A DNA stretch of 64,000 nucleotides from Alitta virens (taxonomy: Eukaryota > Annelida > Polychaeta > Phyllodocida > Nereididae), in contig OW028574.1 in NCBI GenBank assembly GCA_932294295.1, forward strand, positions 29,582,145 through 29,646,144, in the 5' to 3' direction. The position numbers and the translations under genes were made by a program. The notes under the pieces were generated by a model that was given only the letters and a program-made list of their open reading frames with translations, had not been told where the DNA came from and ran no database searches. This document shows positions 24,401 to 36,400 of this stretch, one piece after another. Numbering within the stretch: the first letter of the stretch is position 1; every line of letters starts with the position of its first letter.

Positions 24401-27400
24401 GTGTCCCGAGCGTTATGCCCAAATGTCAATGTGTAGAAATTCTCTGCCTCAGCTGATAAATTAAACAATAATTTCAAAGAATGATGAAATTACATGAACG
24501 TGCCACCCATGTACTTACATTATAGGCTAATAAGACCAATAATGTTAGTAATTGGGTGGTTTTTCATGTGAAACATTAAATGACTGTTGAATTGTGCCAA
24601 TTTTTACGAAATATAACAGATCCAAGAACTTCATCCTTTAGTAAACTACGGAAACGATGAAATACTGATAATTACTATATTACCAATACTAAAATTTTAG
24701 TAAGTAAGGAGGTTGAAGAATTTAAGAAAATGGAAAAATGTAACTTCTATGGACCATTTGATCATTTCAGAATAAAGATTGTCGCTGGATTAGATTCTAC
24801 AGACACATTGACACTGACTAACTTTGCTTGACAATGACTATAATCATGTTTTTTCTATTGCTTTTGTCGCATTATAAGAGCAGTTAAACAAACCAAACAA
24901 ATTAGTAAATGTGCCTTATGAAGTTCAGGTAAGTTATTTCACTCACGGTTGGGAAATAACTTTATTCATGTTAAGTTGCAGACTGAGAAAACAAATTCGA
25001 ATTTGTATCAAATTGATTGCTGTATTTCGCACTTACAGTTTCGTCCTTGCCCGTTTCCCCAAAGTAGATCACTCTTACGACCAACGTTCCATCATTTGAA
25101 CAGATTTCATTGACTCTAAGAGTGAACCGAGTCAATTCTGCTGGTGTGCTGCTTTTGAGAATGACGACTCCATCATCAGGGATTTTTATTTGACTGAAGC
25201 CATCATCATTTGACGAACTGATACTTCCGTCTTCCTTGGGTAAGAATATGCTGTTTACCCCATTCAGCATGGGATCATAGCAAACTAGAACAAAAATGTT
25301 AATATATATATTTTTTTCATGGTGTTAATCAAAATGTATTGGGACAACGGAGTATGCACCTCAATTTTTATGGTCTCGCAGTATTCAAAGCCTCATTAAA
25401 GAGAGCATATATGTAACTCTCATGACACTTCATCTCTCCATAGCAAGCCTAAAATAATGAGATTATCATGTCTTACGTGGTGTTGTAGTAAGTGTCACAG
25501 ATGTGGTTGTTGTAGTCGGTGAAACTGTTGTTGTAGTTGTGTTTGTTGTATTAGGTGATGGGGTTGATGTGGATGTGGTTGTTGTGTAGAGTAATGTGGT
25601 TGTTGAAGATGTAGTGGATGTTGTTGTACTTGGAGATGTTGAAGCTAAAAAGGCAAAACAAAAAATGCAAAATAAAAGAAATAGAAAAGAGAAATAAAAC
25701 ATTAAATCTATATCAAAGGCTCATTGCATCAATTTCATGAACCTTACACAGTGCACCAGGTATCTTAATCATTTTGCAAATGTAGATGCAAATTAGGGTT
25801 ATGGCATTATTGCTCAACCAAGTATCAACCTACTTTTACACCGGCAGGCCTGTTGAACCATGGAGTCACACATGTATAGTGACTCCATGGTTCAACATGA
25901 GCCTTTCCCAACTCCCTGGGGAGTATACAGCCTGTTACACAGAATTATTTGAGGAAGAGAGTGGGCTGAGTAGTGTAGCGCTAAGTGAAGAGCGATAGCC
26001 CTGAGAGTCTCCCAGCTTTCGGCAGAGAAATGATCCTGGTGGAGGAGCAAGGAATTTAACAGTGCCTATCAGTTTCTATCAACAATTAGAGTCCAAAACG
26101 GCAACAATCTATGCTTAAGACTCGCATTAATGCCAGATTCGGCGAAATTTCATGAACTACTTTGTTCACTGCTACATTGTTGAGGCAGCTAGAGGGAAGC
26201 CATCGTTTAAGGAGAATCCATCTGCTCAAATCCTCCATGTCATGATTGGGATCAAATCCATGACCATGCTCATATTAGCCCAACACCTTATCGACTTAAC
26301 CATGACACCATGTGAGTGCAAATTATATACATACCGGAACCATTGTCATGATGAATATTTATTAATATGATAATGCAATGTGCATGAGAGGCCGTAGGGA
26401 AGTAGATTGGGTAGTGTTCATCGTCACCGTTTGTGCTATTTAGCCAAGTTGCAATTCGTTTTAAAACGTATGTATAATTTCCCAACATACAGAGGTAGCA
26501 AGAGGCCTGCATTTATATAGAAGTTTGATATAGAAGAAAATTCTAGCAGCATTTAAAATATTAACACCAATCATATTTAATTTTTTGGTTTTTTAGAGCT
26601 GTAGCGGATCCAAGAATGTACCCCAGGGTGGGGTTGCATGGGGGTTCTCACCCCCACCCCCTTTTGAAATAAAAGAAATTAGTGGTCCCTGCAAATTATT
26701 TTGGGTCCGGCCCTGAAGGGTTCTATATAGGAACAAAATTATATGAAATTGCACTGTTGATGCAATGAATTGTGTACACTACAATGTTAATGCAAAGTGG
26801 TTACAGCACTGACAGGATTATAAATAGTATAATTTTAATATACATAACTTTTGTGTCACAGGTTTCCACAATGACACTGAAAGTAAGCGTGTACGATGGC
26901 TTTGAGAAAAATAACGTATATGTAAATCTTGGCAAATAGAAGGCTATGCCAGAGATGAATGTACTTTATGGCTATACAAAGACACATCATTTCATTCTGC
27001 TTCTTCAAATCGTTTTTTTTTTAATATTGGAACCTGTTGTATTATGCAACAATTTAAACAAAAGACTTTGGATCACATTACAAAATGATATTCATTTATA
27101 TTTTGCTTGTGTCATTTGAACATTATTCATTTACTAATCTATAGGTATAGATAGATATTGAATATGCCTAAAATATATATGATAAACATGAATATATTAT
27201 CTTTGAGTAAATATGTTACTGTTATAGAGTCCACATAAATAAATACTGTTTGCAAGGTTGATTAATTAATTTGTGGTACTAGTTTGCGACTGTCATGTCA
27301 CACCAGAAATTTAATAGAATGAAATTCAGTGGTGTTTAATTTTTTTTATTGTGCCAGTTTTCAGGAAATGCCTAAGTAGTTGCTTCTGTTGGTGACATTT

Positions 27401-30400
27401 TCTGAGTAAACAAGCTGTCATAGCGTGGCTTATTATCAAGAGAAGTGGATTTTTTCAAAATGTCATTAATTTACCATATACCTGACTTAATAGCTGATGA
27501 GGACATACATCAAGGATATAGAATTAAACACTCTTTCATCAAAGACAGCGCTCAGAAACACAGTACACTGCCCAACTTCTTTGCTGGTGCTTTGTATTTA
27601 ACATCGTGTTAATACTGCAGGTGGCAGCACAGTCATTTCAGCAACTTGGGCGCCACCTGCCGGAAAACATCAGCGGGACTTCATTGTCGGCAGCTGATGG
27701 GAGCTGGCTGAGCAGTGAGACAAACGGCTGGCTTGTATAAAACCATAGAGGCTGTCAATGATAAAGTTTAGAGGCTGATTAACAGCTGCGGCGTACAGGT
27801 CTACTTCTGCCTGCGTACTCTTACTGATGTATGGTGAGGCCACAGGCATTGATTTCTAACACCTAAGCGCCACGGACAATCACAGAGTTAGTTAGAGCTC
27901 ATTGCCTAGCAAATTGCCTAGCAATGAAATAAGCTCTGCTCTGATTGGTCGAACCTTCATTTAGTTCTAGCTTCGTGGAAAATCACGGCAATGGACATAG
28001 CTCCCATGGAACATTCAAAACTATGTTTCTACTGCTTGTCCAGTCTTGGAATCACCTAGAAATGGTCATTAACGGAGTTCTAACGTGAGTTTCTTCAAGT
28101 TTGTCAGGAAAATCCTAAGTAAAGAACGATTTTTGTGTAAGTAGGTCATTATTATTTTGTGCGCATCATGGCCGCACAGAATATCTAGGACAACATAGTG
28201 CCAATCTGGTCATTTCAGAAAGGGTCGTCAGTAGGCTTCATTTTTGCCAATCTCTAGACATAAAAGCCCTATGGGCGGCCTATTATTATTCGGTACCATT
28301 CCCTGAGCAGGTTGCTTTAAACGTATTCAAGCTGACTTGTGTTTGTTACAGCGTGGCCTGGTAATTGCTGGCGAGCTGGCATCTGTCCATAAGCACCTCC
28401 GTTGCGCCCAGGTGTAACAGGGCCATGCAACGCATCACTTCGATTAAACATAATGTTATGCTCGAGCGCACCAGGTCCGTTAGCTCGGGCGTAGCCAACC
28501 TCACGACGAGGAGGAGTGTTCATTCTTGAGGGCTCTGTAAGAAGACGAGGGGGGCCGTTCGCTCGTGGGGGGGTTGGGTTCACTTGGGCGAATTCCATCG
28601 CTTGACGTGGGGGGTCGTTCGCTCGTGCGTATGCAGTCTCTTGACGCTGTGGTATGTCGCCTCGGGCGTATTCTCTTTCGAGACGAGGGGGGCCGTTTCC
28701 TCGGTTGTACGGCTCATGATGAAGAGGGGCGTTTTCTCGGGCGTATCCCATTTCGTGACGATTGTACTCTGCTGGAACATACACATCATACATCGGCAAT
28801 AAACCTCCTACTGCCCCGAACTGGCTTTCGTCCGCCATTTTGGAATGTGTATCAATAAAACGCTGACTTGTCGGAACATGATTTTCTGGTACTACTGGTG
28901 CCGACGACCTGTTGGGTGGGACTCTGTCCCGCCCGTCGTCAATTGGAGGAGGCAGGCTAAACTGACCGGTAATTTGCTGCTGAAGAACATTGCTGTATGA
29001 TTTTGTGGCACTTAGCAAATTTACCGGCTGCTCTGTCCCCCCCTGTAAATCGTCTCTTACTCCTTCTCTCTCGTTCTGCACATCACCCAAATTTACATCC
29101 TCTAAATCATCTGACAAGCAATCAAAATGACCGGATGGCATGGCAATTTCGCAATAGCGACCCATTCTGCCACGATGACCACGGGCGGACCGCCCACAGG
29201 CCATACATGTACGAGCGTTTCTACCGGTCATGATTAACTTATCAAGATGTACAATGTCAGAAAGGTATGCTTACTTCGTATACTAACGAAATTCGTTAGC
29301 TTGATGAATTTGGCTTCGTAGAACGCAAAATTTCGTTAATTGCGTATGTGGGTGTTGGTCGCACCTAGGCGTGAACAATCAGCATTCACAGAAGTCCACA
29401 GAAGATATCCGGCTTAGTTGAGGTGTGCTGGATCAGCTGGCTCAATTCAAACTGTCAGAATTAGCTCTCCGTGAAGTGAAGTGAAGTGCAGACGAACGAG
29501 ATGAGGAGATGATTCAGAACTGAATCTGATGAGACGATTGAATTTGAGCGGGAGAGTCCGCTTATATAAGCTCCCAGGATTAGGGGCAAGGAAATGCCCC
29601 CTGATTGGCTAGCTGATGGTCAAGAGACCAGAACACTTCCTGGCCATACAGGAAATGGCTAGCAAGAAGAAACCAATATGGCTGCCCAGTGACTTTAACC
29701 AAATTTACATGGTACGTAAATCTCATTTATTCGGTACCATTCCCTGAGCAGGTTGCTATATGCGTTACTGTACATGCTTGATTACAAATAATAAAATCAT
29801 CTTACCTGTTGTGGAAGTTGTTGCGCTTGTGGGTGGAGTAGGTGTTGTTGCTGTACTGGTTGTTGTGGGGCTTGGAGTAGGTGTTATTGCTGTACTGGTT
29901 GTTGTGGGGCTTGGAGTAGGTGTTATTGCTGTATTGGTTGTTGTGGGACTTGGAGTAGGTGTTGTTGCTGTACTGGTTGTTGTGGGGCTTGGAGTAGGTG
30001 TTGTTGCTGTACTGGTTGTTGTGGGACTTGGAGTAGGTGTTGTTGCTGTACTGGTTGTTGTGGGACTTGCAGTTATTGTTGTTGTAGTTGCTGATAAAAA
30101 TTTGAATGGTTAGAATTTAGTTCTGAAACTTAATCTTAGAATTAACCTGAAGAAATTCTCATTAACCTAAATTAATAAGTAACATTTAGGAATTCTTGGA
30201 CAATTTCTCTGTAACTTTACACCCGACAACAAGTCTATTAATCGCAAACCATAACAGGGTGTAAATCATGTTTGAAAATAAATTTAAATATTAGGTCATG
30301 TCGCCCGATGATGAAGAAGGAGTAAACTAAAATGAATATGAAATCCAACGTACCTTCAGCACATTCAATGATATATAGGTCTTTAATTAACATTCCTCTT

Positions 30401-33400
30401 TGTGATTCTACATGAACAGCAATATTATCTACATTCCATCCATTGGTACGGCCAGGCACAACATAAGTGAAGTCGCAAAATCTCCCAAACCTACATATAG
30501 AAGGAACCTGCAAAGAGTGAATATATTGTGAACAGCATGTTATTTGTAAAAAAATAAAAATGACAGCATATCTCATAGCTTAGCACACTCACTGTTGATG
30601 CTTCTGCTCCAGTGGTGAAGAATGTTACCGATCTGGCACCTAAAACTTTGAAGTGAACCTCAAGATTAGCTGACCTTGGGCTTGGTACCAGACTAATCAC
30701 CATATCAAGAGAATGACGTCGTGGAGAATAAGGCTGATTTGATGGACGAAGTATGATGTCAGTGACATCAACTGGCGTTTCGTCTTTTAACACACTAACA
30801 GAATAACGTGGGTTGTTTGCATCAAAGTCGTCCTGGTCATATTCCAGTGGAAATGAGCCTGAGGGACATTCAAATGGTGTAGTGGTGGGCACAGTAGTTG
30901 TGCTTGGTGTTGTAGATGCAGTACTTGCGCTAGGTGTCGTTTTTGCCTCTGCAATGACATATAAAGCAGTATAGTATAGTATTAATAAAACTATTAACAT
31001 GACTACTACATGACCAGGCAATGATATACAGGCCATCTTTTTTTCATGATATACATTTTGAGGAAATTAGTCAAATACAACCAACCATATAAAGATAATA
31101 TATGCACATTTCACTTGGTTTGTCATCATAAAGCAACAGCTCAGATTATTTTGCCCAGTGCAAATTCGTTGACAAACCAACTCGTATCAATTGGGATGAT
31201 ACAAAGTCGTTGACAAAATTATGAACACTATAACCAACTTGTTGACATCTCGTTGATATCTTTGTGCCAACTCATTCACACCTGCCTATGATCTGATCTG
31301 TGCGGTTACCATTTCGTTGACAAAACTCCATATCCTCTGACAAAAGAGGGTCCGTAGGTAGGGATATTTTTGAAGAATGAAATATATTTTGTATATTTTA
31401 TTGGCATGTAATTCTGAGCTTCACAATATACTATAATTATTGAAGTATACAAATAAATCAAAATTTTCTGTCTGTCACAATGGGGTTGGTCACTAGTGTC
31501 AACAAATTGGCAGAACCAACTCATCGATATTTCAATGAGTTGGTATAGCCGCAAACGTTTTTCAAACAAAATGCCTTGAAATGGTTAAGGTCGAGTGCTT
31601 TCTTTGTGTTGACGAGTTGTTTGTCAATGATGTTTGTCAACGAATTGGTTGTCGATGATTTCACATGTCGACGAATTGACTGGATACCATCTATAGTACA
31701 CAGATTTATGTTTGACCTTCATTTTATCATATAGATTGCTGATACCTTCACTATTGTTTGATTGAATTTGAAGTGGAGCTCGATCTATGCATGCTTTTCA
31801 TAGTAGCAGAGTAATTGCAATTTAGGTGCATGATTCCACTTCTATTGACCTTGGATGGGCCCAATTGTCAAGAAAATGTGAATTTGTTTAATGCACACAG
31901 ATGACCATGTATCACGATACAAACTTACTTTAATGCTGGAAATTGGGAAATTAAGAAATGAAAAAAAAAATTATGTAAACATGTTAGGAGTGTTCAAAAC
32001 CAATGAATTATGTATTTGTAAATGATACGTAATTGTTAGCCTGAGGCTTTTGTTTGTATATATACTGTTTTATATCTTTATGTGTTGTGGGTCTAATTGG
32101 AGCACTCAAAATAAACTGATGTTAATTTAGTTTGAGTTACATACAGCAGAGCAGTACGAAATGAACCTAGCAAAATTTCAAAACCACAAACTTGCTAGCT
32201 GATAAAAATATTTCTTTACAGGTGCCTAAGAAAGCAAAGGCATGTTGCTGGAACTCCATTGTATTTTCTAAACAACGGTGAAAAATTACAAGAAGGGGAG
32301 GGAGTGGAGAATATAGAAAATAGGTTAAATTGGTAGTGAGGAGTTTAAAGCGTTAACAAGTCAGGGTTTAACTTATCGTATACATAAGTTTTCATGAAAT
32401 GCATGAAACAAATTTATAGGCCTAAATAATATGAATTAAGTAGACATTCATTGTATGTTATTTTTTTTGGCTGGTCTTGCATGCTATAATAACTCATATT
32501 TTTAAAACCCAATTCATTTGATATAATGACGAACATATTAATATCTCACAGTTAAACCATCACGCTTCTTTTGACTCACAAAACTGTTACACAATGTTTT
32601 CACATCAGGGTAATAATCAATTTATGACCCTGTGCTAGTGCACTCTCCTTTACACTCCATTAGAGCGTCAATTGGATGGTGGCTGAGAAACAAATCCTGG
32701 ATGATTGAACTGCTCTTTTTGTTGTTGAGTTATTGCAATTTGAAATTTGATTGTGTTAGCCCCAGGCATAAACTGAACAAGCTTGGTCAAGCACCTAATA
32801 AAGTAAATAAGAGTACTGGAAGAAAGAAAAAAGTGTCTTCACCCAGTAATGGTTGAGACCCAATTATGAAAAAGGCAGTATCATCCCATACAATTCATTC
32901 AAGAGCTGGAACATACCTTGCCCGAGACACTGAGCACAGTTGTTTATTATCGGTCATTTTTTATGAGCGCCAGTGCACAGTCAGAGGATATTGCATAGGT
33001 TGGGCGCGAATTATACCAATAAAACTTGGTACACTATGGTTATTCATCACGCGATGCGTTTTGGTAGGTAAGAAGCCTGAAAACAGCCCCAAAACCCACA
33101 CAATACCTCACACATACAAGTGTCCCCTGACTGTTCACTAGTTAGAGTTTGCAACAAATAACTTAACAAGCAAGAGCAAGGACAAACCGTGATGTGTTTT
33201 TTGTCTACCTTTCTAAACTTAGTCCCAAAGTGCACAACAAGCAGGATGCTGACCATTCAACAGTAATAGAACCACTATTTTTGACAACAACATCAAAAGT
33301 TATTCTTCCAATAATTTTCGTAGTACACTGGCTTCCAAGTGACAAAAGATATTTCCTGCACTGATGACCTTATAACCTCTGCTTTGGGCAACTCTTATAT

Positions 33401-36400
33401 CAGTCATTTGGCCATGAGAGTTCACCCACACCAGGGTGTAATGACATTTAATACTAATATGTTTATTTTTTGCTTGTTCGATGAAGCCCTACGATTACAT
33501 TTTCCGAAAAATATGACATAGACTGATATGAGCAAGACAACCTTTATGAGACTGTTCCAGCTCCCATTCAACCCAATCCAGCTAGCTATAGCTTTCTAAT
33601 GGACTCCTCATCTAGATGACTTACAGGGACATGTGGCGAAACGATATTTTATAATGCAAACTTAAGGATTTAAAACGTAATGTGCCTTTCCTGTTGCATT
33701 TCTTTTGCTGCTGAATACCATCAAATGAAATGCCTTTGACTTCCAGAAATACTTTTAAAATGAAAGACTGTGATATGATTTTGTAAAATATACCATGTAA
33801 GCATCCTTTAATGACTGCTTCAGCTTCATCACAAAGATGTCCATCTTCACATTCAAACTTCATTTCAATCCTGTGAACATATCCGAGACCTGTTGGAAGT
33901 GGAGCTGATGAAACACTTGGCCCAGTGAAGTACAATTTGTCATTTTCCTGCAAGCAGAGCATCACATAATTTAGGAATGACATTCAAGATGTTACTTACT
34001 CAAAAATGACTTTAAAATATTTCCTCACAACACCTACCATGACCATTACCATATCCTCAATGAAGTAAGTAATGGTAACAATGAGAGTCCCATGATCTGA
34101 ACAAATTTCGGTGACCCTAATATCAAATCGAGTTAGTTCAGCAGATGTGCTGCTAACAAGAACAACACTTCCAGTACTGGGAATTTCTAAACGACTAAAT
34201 CCTTCATCATCTGGATAACCAACAGATTCATCACCAGGGGGAGAGAATACGCTCTCTTCACCATCCAGCATGGGGTCATAACACTCTGAAAATAGGCATT
34301 TCAAATTAGTTGCAAAGGCCATATTCCCTTCGACATTGTCAAAACACTTTTGTTTAATCAATGATTGAAACCTAGACCAGCTGTTGTGACCTACCTGGGG
34401 TTGTTGTAGTTGGCGTAGTTGTAGTTGTGCTTGAAGTTGTTGAGGCTGAAAATATGAGTAAATTCTTCATGTCCATCACCCTTACTTAATCACAATTTAC
34501 AAATAAATGAGGCATTTTGACAAGAATACATTTTGTGCCCTTTCTAAAAGTACATTTTAAACTGAATTTTCGTTTTGCTGTTTGTGTTGTTGAAGATATA
34601 TAATGACTCCAAGAGGTTTTTGATTTACCTAGCCTGTCAATGTATACATCTGCAAAAACATTTTCTGACACAACTCCACAATCCATATACAGGGTTATTT
34701 AATTCAAAGCTGTATTTTGCAATATGCTAAAACTGTGTATGAATATGATTGAAAATATTATTTTTTGGGCTATTGGTTGGTGTAGGGATTGTGTTGGGTG
34801 CCAAGGGAGTTGTAGTTGGGCTTGTAGTGGAAGTTGTAGATGTAGTGTTAGTTGGAGTTGTAGTTGAGCTTCTAGAGGGAGTTGTCGTAGTCTATGCTAT
34901 AGTAATAAGGTATGAATAATGGCTTTATATACCACCAAGAATAATTTCATGCACTGAAGCTTCATTTAAGCACTAACTGACCCAACCTCTCTTTTACTCT
35001 CCAGAACTACACATTCCTTTTCATTTTATGTAAAATAATAGCCAAGGGAGTTTGCATTCCACCTATCACGTATATATCTAGGAGTGAAATGCCTGCCCAC
35101 AATCCATACACAGACTTATTTCATGCAAAGATTTGCTCTGCAAAATTGCAACTATATTTTTAGAATATGAGCACAAGTCTTACTTGTGCTGATGGTTGAT
35201 GTTGGGCTTGTAGTAGTTGTGGGAGTCTTATTTGTGTTTGTTGGTGAAGTGGGAGTTGGGCTTGTAGTGGACGTTGGAGCTGTAGTAGTGCTTGTAGTAG
35301 TTGAAGCTGGAGTGGTAGTTGTCAGCTCTGAAGTAGTGAAAAAATAACAAAAATAGATCTACATGCTTCCAATGAGGATTTCATTCACTGCAGCTTCTTT
35401 AGGGAACTCACTAACCAGGCGCAGGTCACCCATCATATTCAAGGTTAGTGTGAAGCGCTAAACTCACTGCACAGATTACAAAAGATTGATGACAGGGCTA
35501 TAAAATATGATTCCTACTGGTATTGTCAAAACACTTTTGTTTAATCAATGATTGAAACCCAGACTAGCTGCTGTGGCCTACCTGGGGTTGTTGTAGTTTG
35601 CGTAGTTGTAGTTGTGCTTGAAGTTGTTGAGGCTAAAAATATGAGTAAATTCTTCATGTCCATCACTCTACTTAATCACAATTTACAAATAAATGAGGCA
35701 TTTTGACAAGAATACATTTTGTGCCCTTTCTAAAAATACATTTTAAACTGAATGTTTGTTTTCCTGTTTGTGTTGTTGAAGATATAAAAATGACTCCAGG
35801 AGGTTTTTGATTTACCTAGCCTGTCAATGTATACATCTGCAAAAACATTTTCTGACACAACTCCACAATCCATATACAGGGTTATTTAATTCAAAGCTGT
35901 ATTTTGCAATATTCTAAAACTGTATATGAATATGATTGAAAATATTATTTTTTGGGCTATTGGTTGGTGTAGGGATTGTGTTAGGTGCCAAGGGAGTTGT
36001 AGTTGGGCTTGTAGTGGAAGTTGTAGATGTAGTGTTAGTTGGAGTTGTAGTTGGGCTTCTAGAGGGAGTTGTCGTAGTCTCTGCTATAGTAATAAGGTAT
36101 GAATAATGGCTTTATATACCACCAAGAATAATTTCATGCACTGAAGCTTCATTTAAGCACTAACTGACCCAACCACTTTTTTACTCTCCAGAACTACACA
36201 TTCCTTTTCATTTTATGTAAAACAATAGCTAAGGGAGTTTGCATTCCAACTATCACGTATATATCTAGGAGTGAAATGCCTGCCCACAATCCATACACAG
36301 ACTTATTTCAGGCAAAGATTTGCTCTGCAAAATTGCAACTATATTTATAGAATATGAGCACAAGTCTTACTTGTGCTGGTGGTTGATGTTGGGCTTGTAG

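Larger units (their letters stand above)
28286..29757 (-). mobile_element. Gag-like element flanked by 31-bp direct repeats
   Basis: The 31-base string TTATTCGGTACCATTCCCTG...GGTTGCT occurs at 28286-28316 and 29727-29757 in the same orientation. Between them, on the minus strand, are a TATA box, a roughly 300-base leader and one intronless open frame whose stop codon touches the downstream repeat. The higher GC and intronless coding stretch differ from the surrounding intron. The layout (short direct repeats, own promoter, gag-like frame with no polymerase) suggests a non-autonomous or internally deleted retroelement; DIRS/Ngaro-like split repeats are one possibility, but this is inference. 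Confidence 0.5.

Noticed and set aside
26597..26720. Defined transposon around GCGGATCC and C/G-rich text (also at about 785)
   Set aside because: Only short shared strings and no boundaries or terminal repeats; left as an unclassified scrap.
28565..28858. 97-residue + strand frame rich in Gly/Leu/Arg
   Set aside because: Antisense of the YARxNxPPR repeats of the gag-like frame.
29760..30113. 117-residue Val/Gly-rich open frame on the + strand
   Set aside because: It is the antisense shadow of the 39-bp mucin minisatellite exon on the minus strand.
34486..34686. 66-residue frame (MDCGVVSENVF...) repeated in many units
   Set aside because: It reads from intron through the microexon donor into intron; only the 21-base segment has splice sites in phase.
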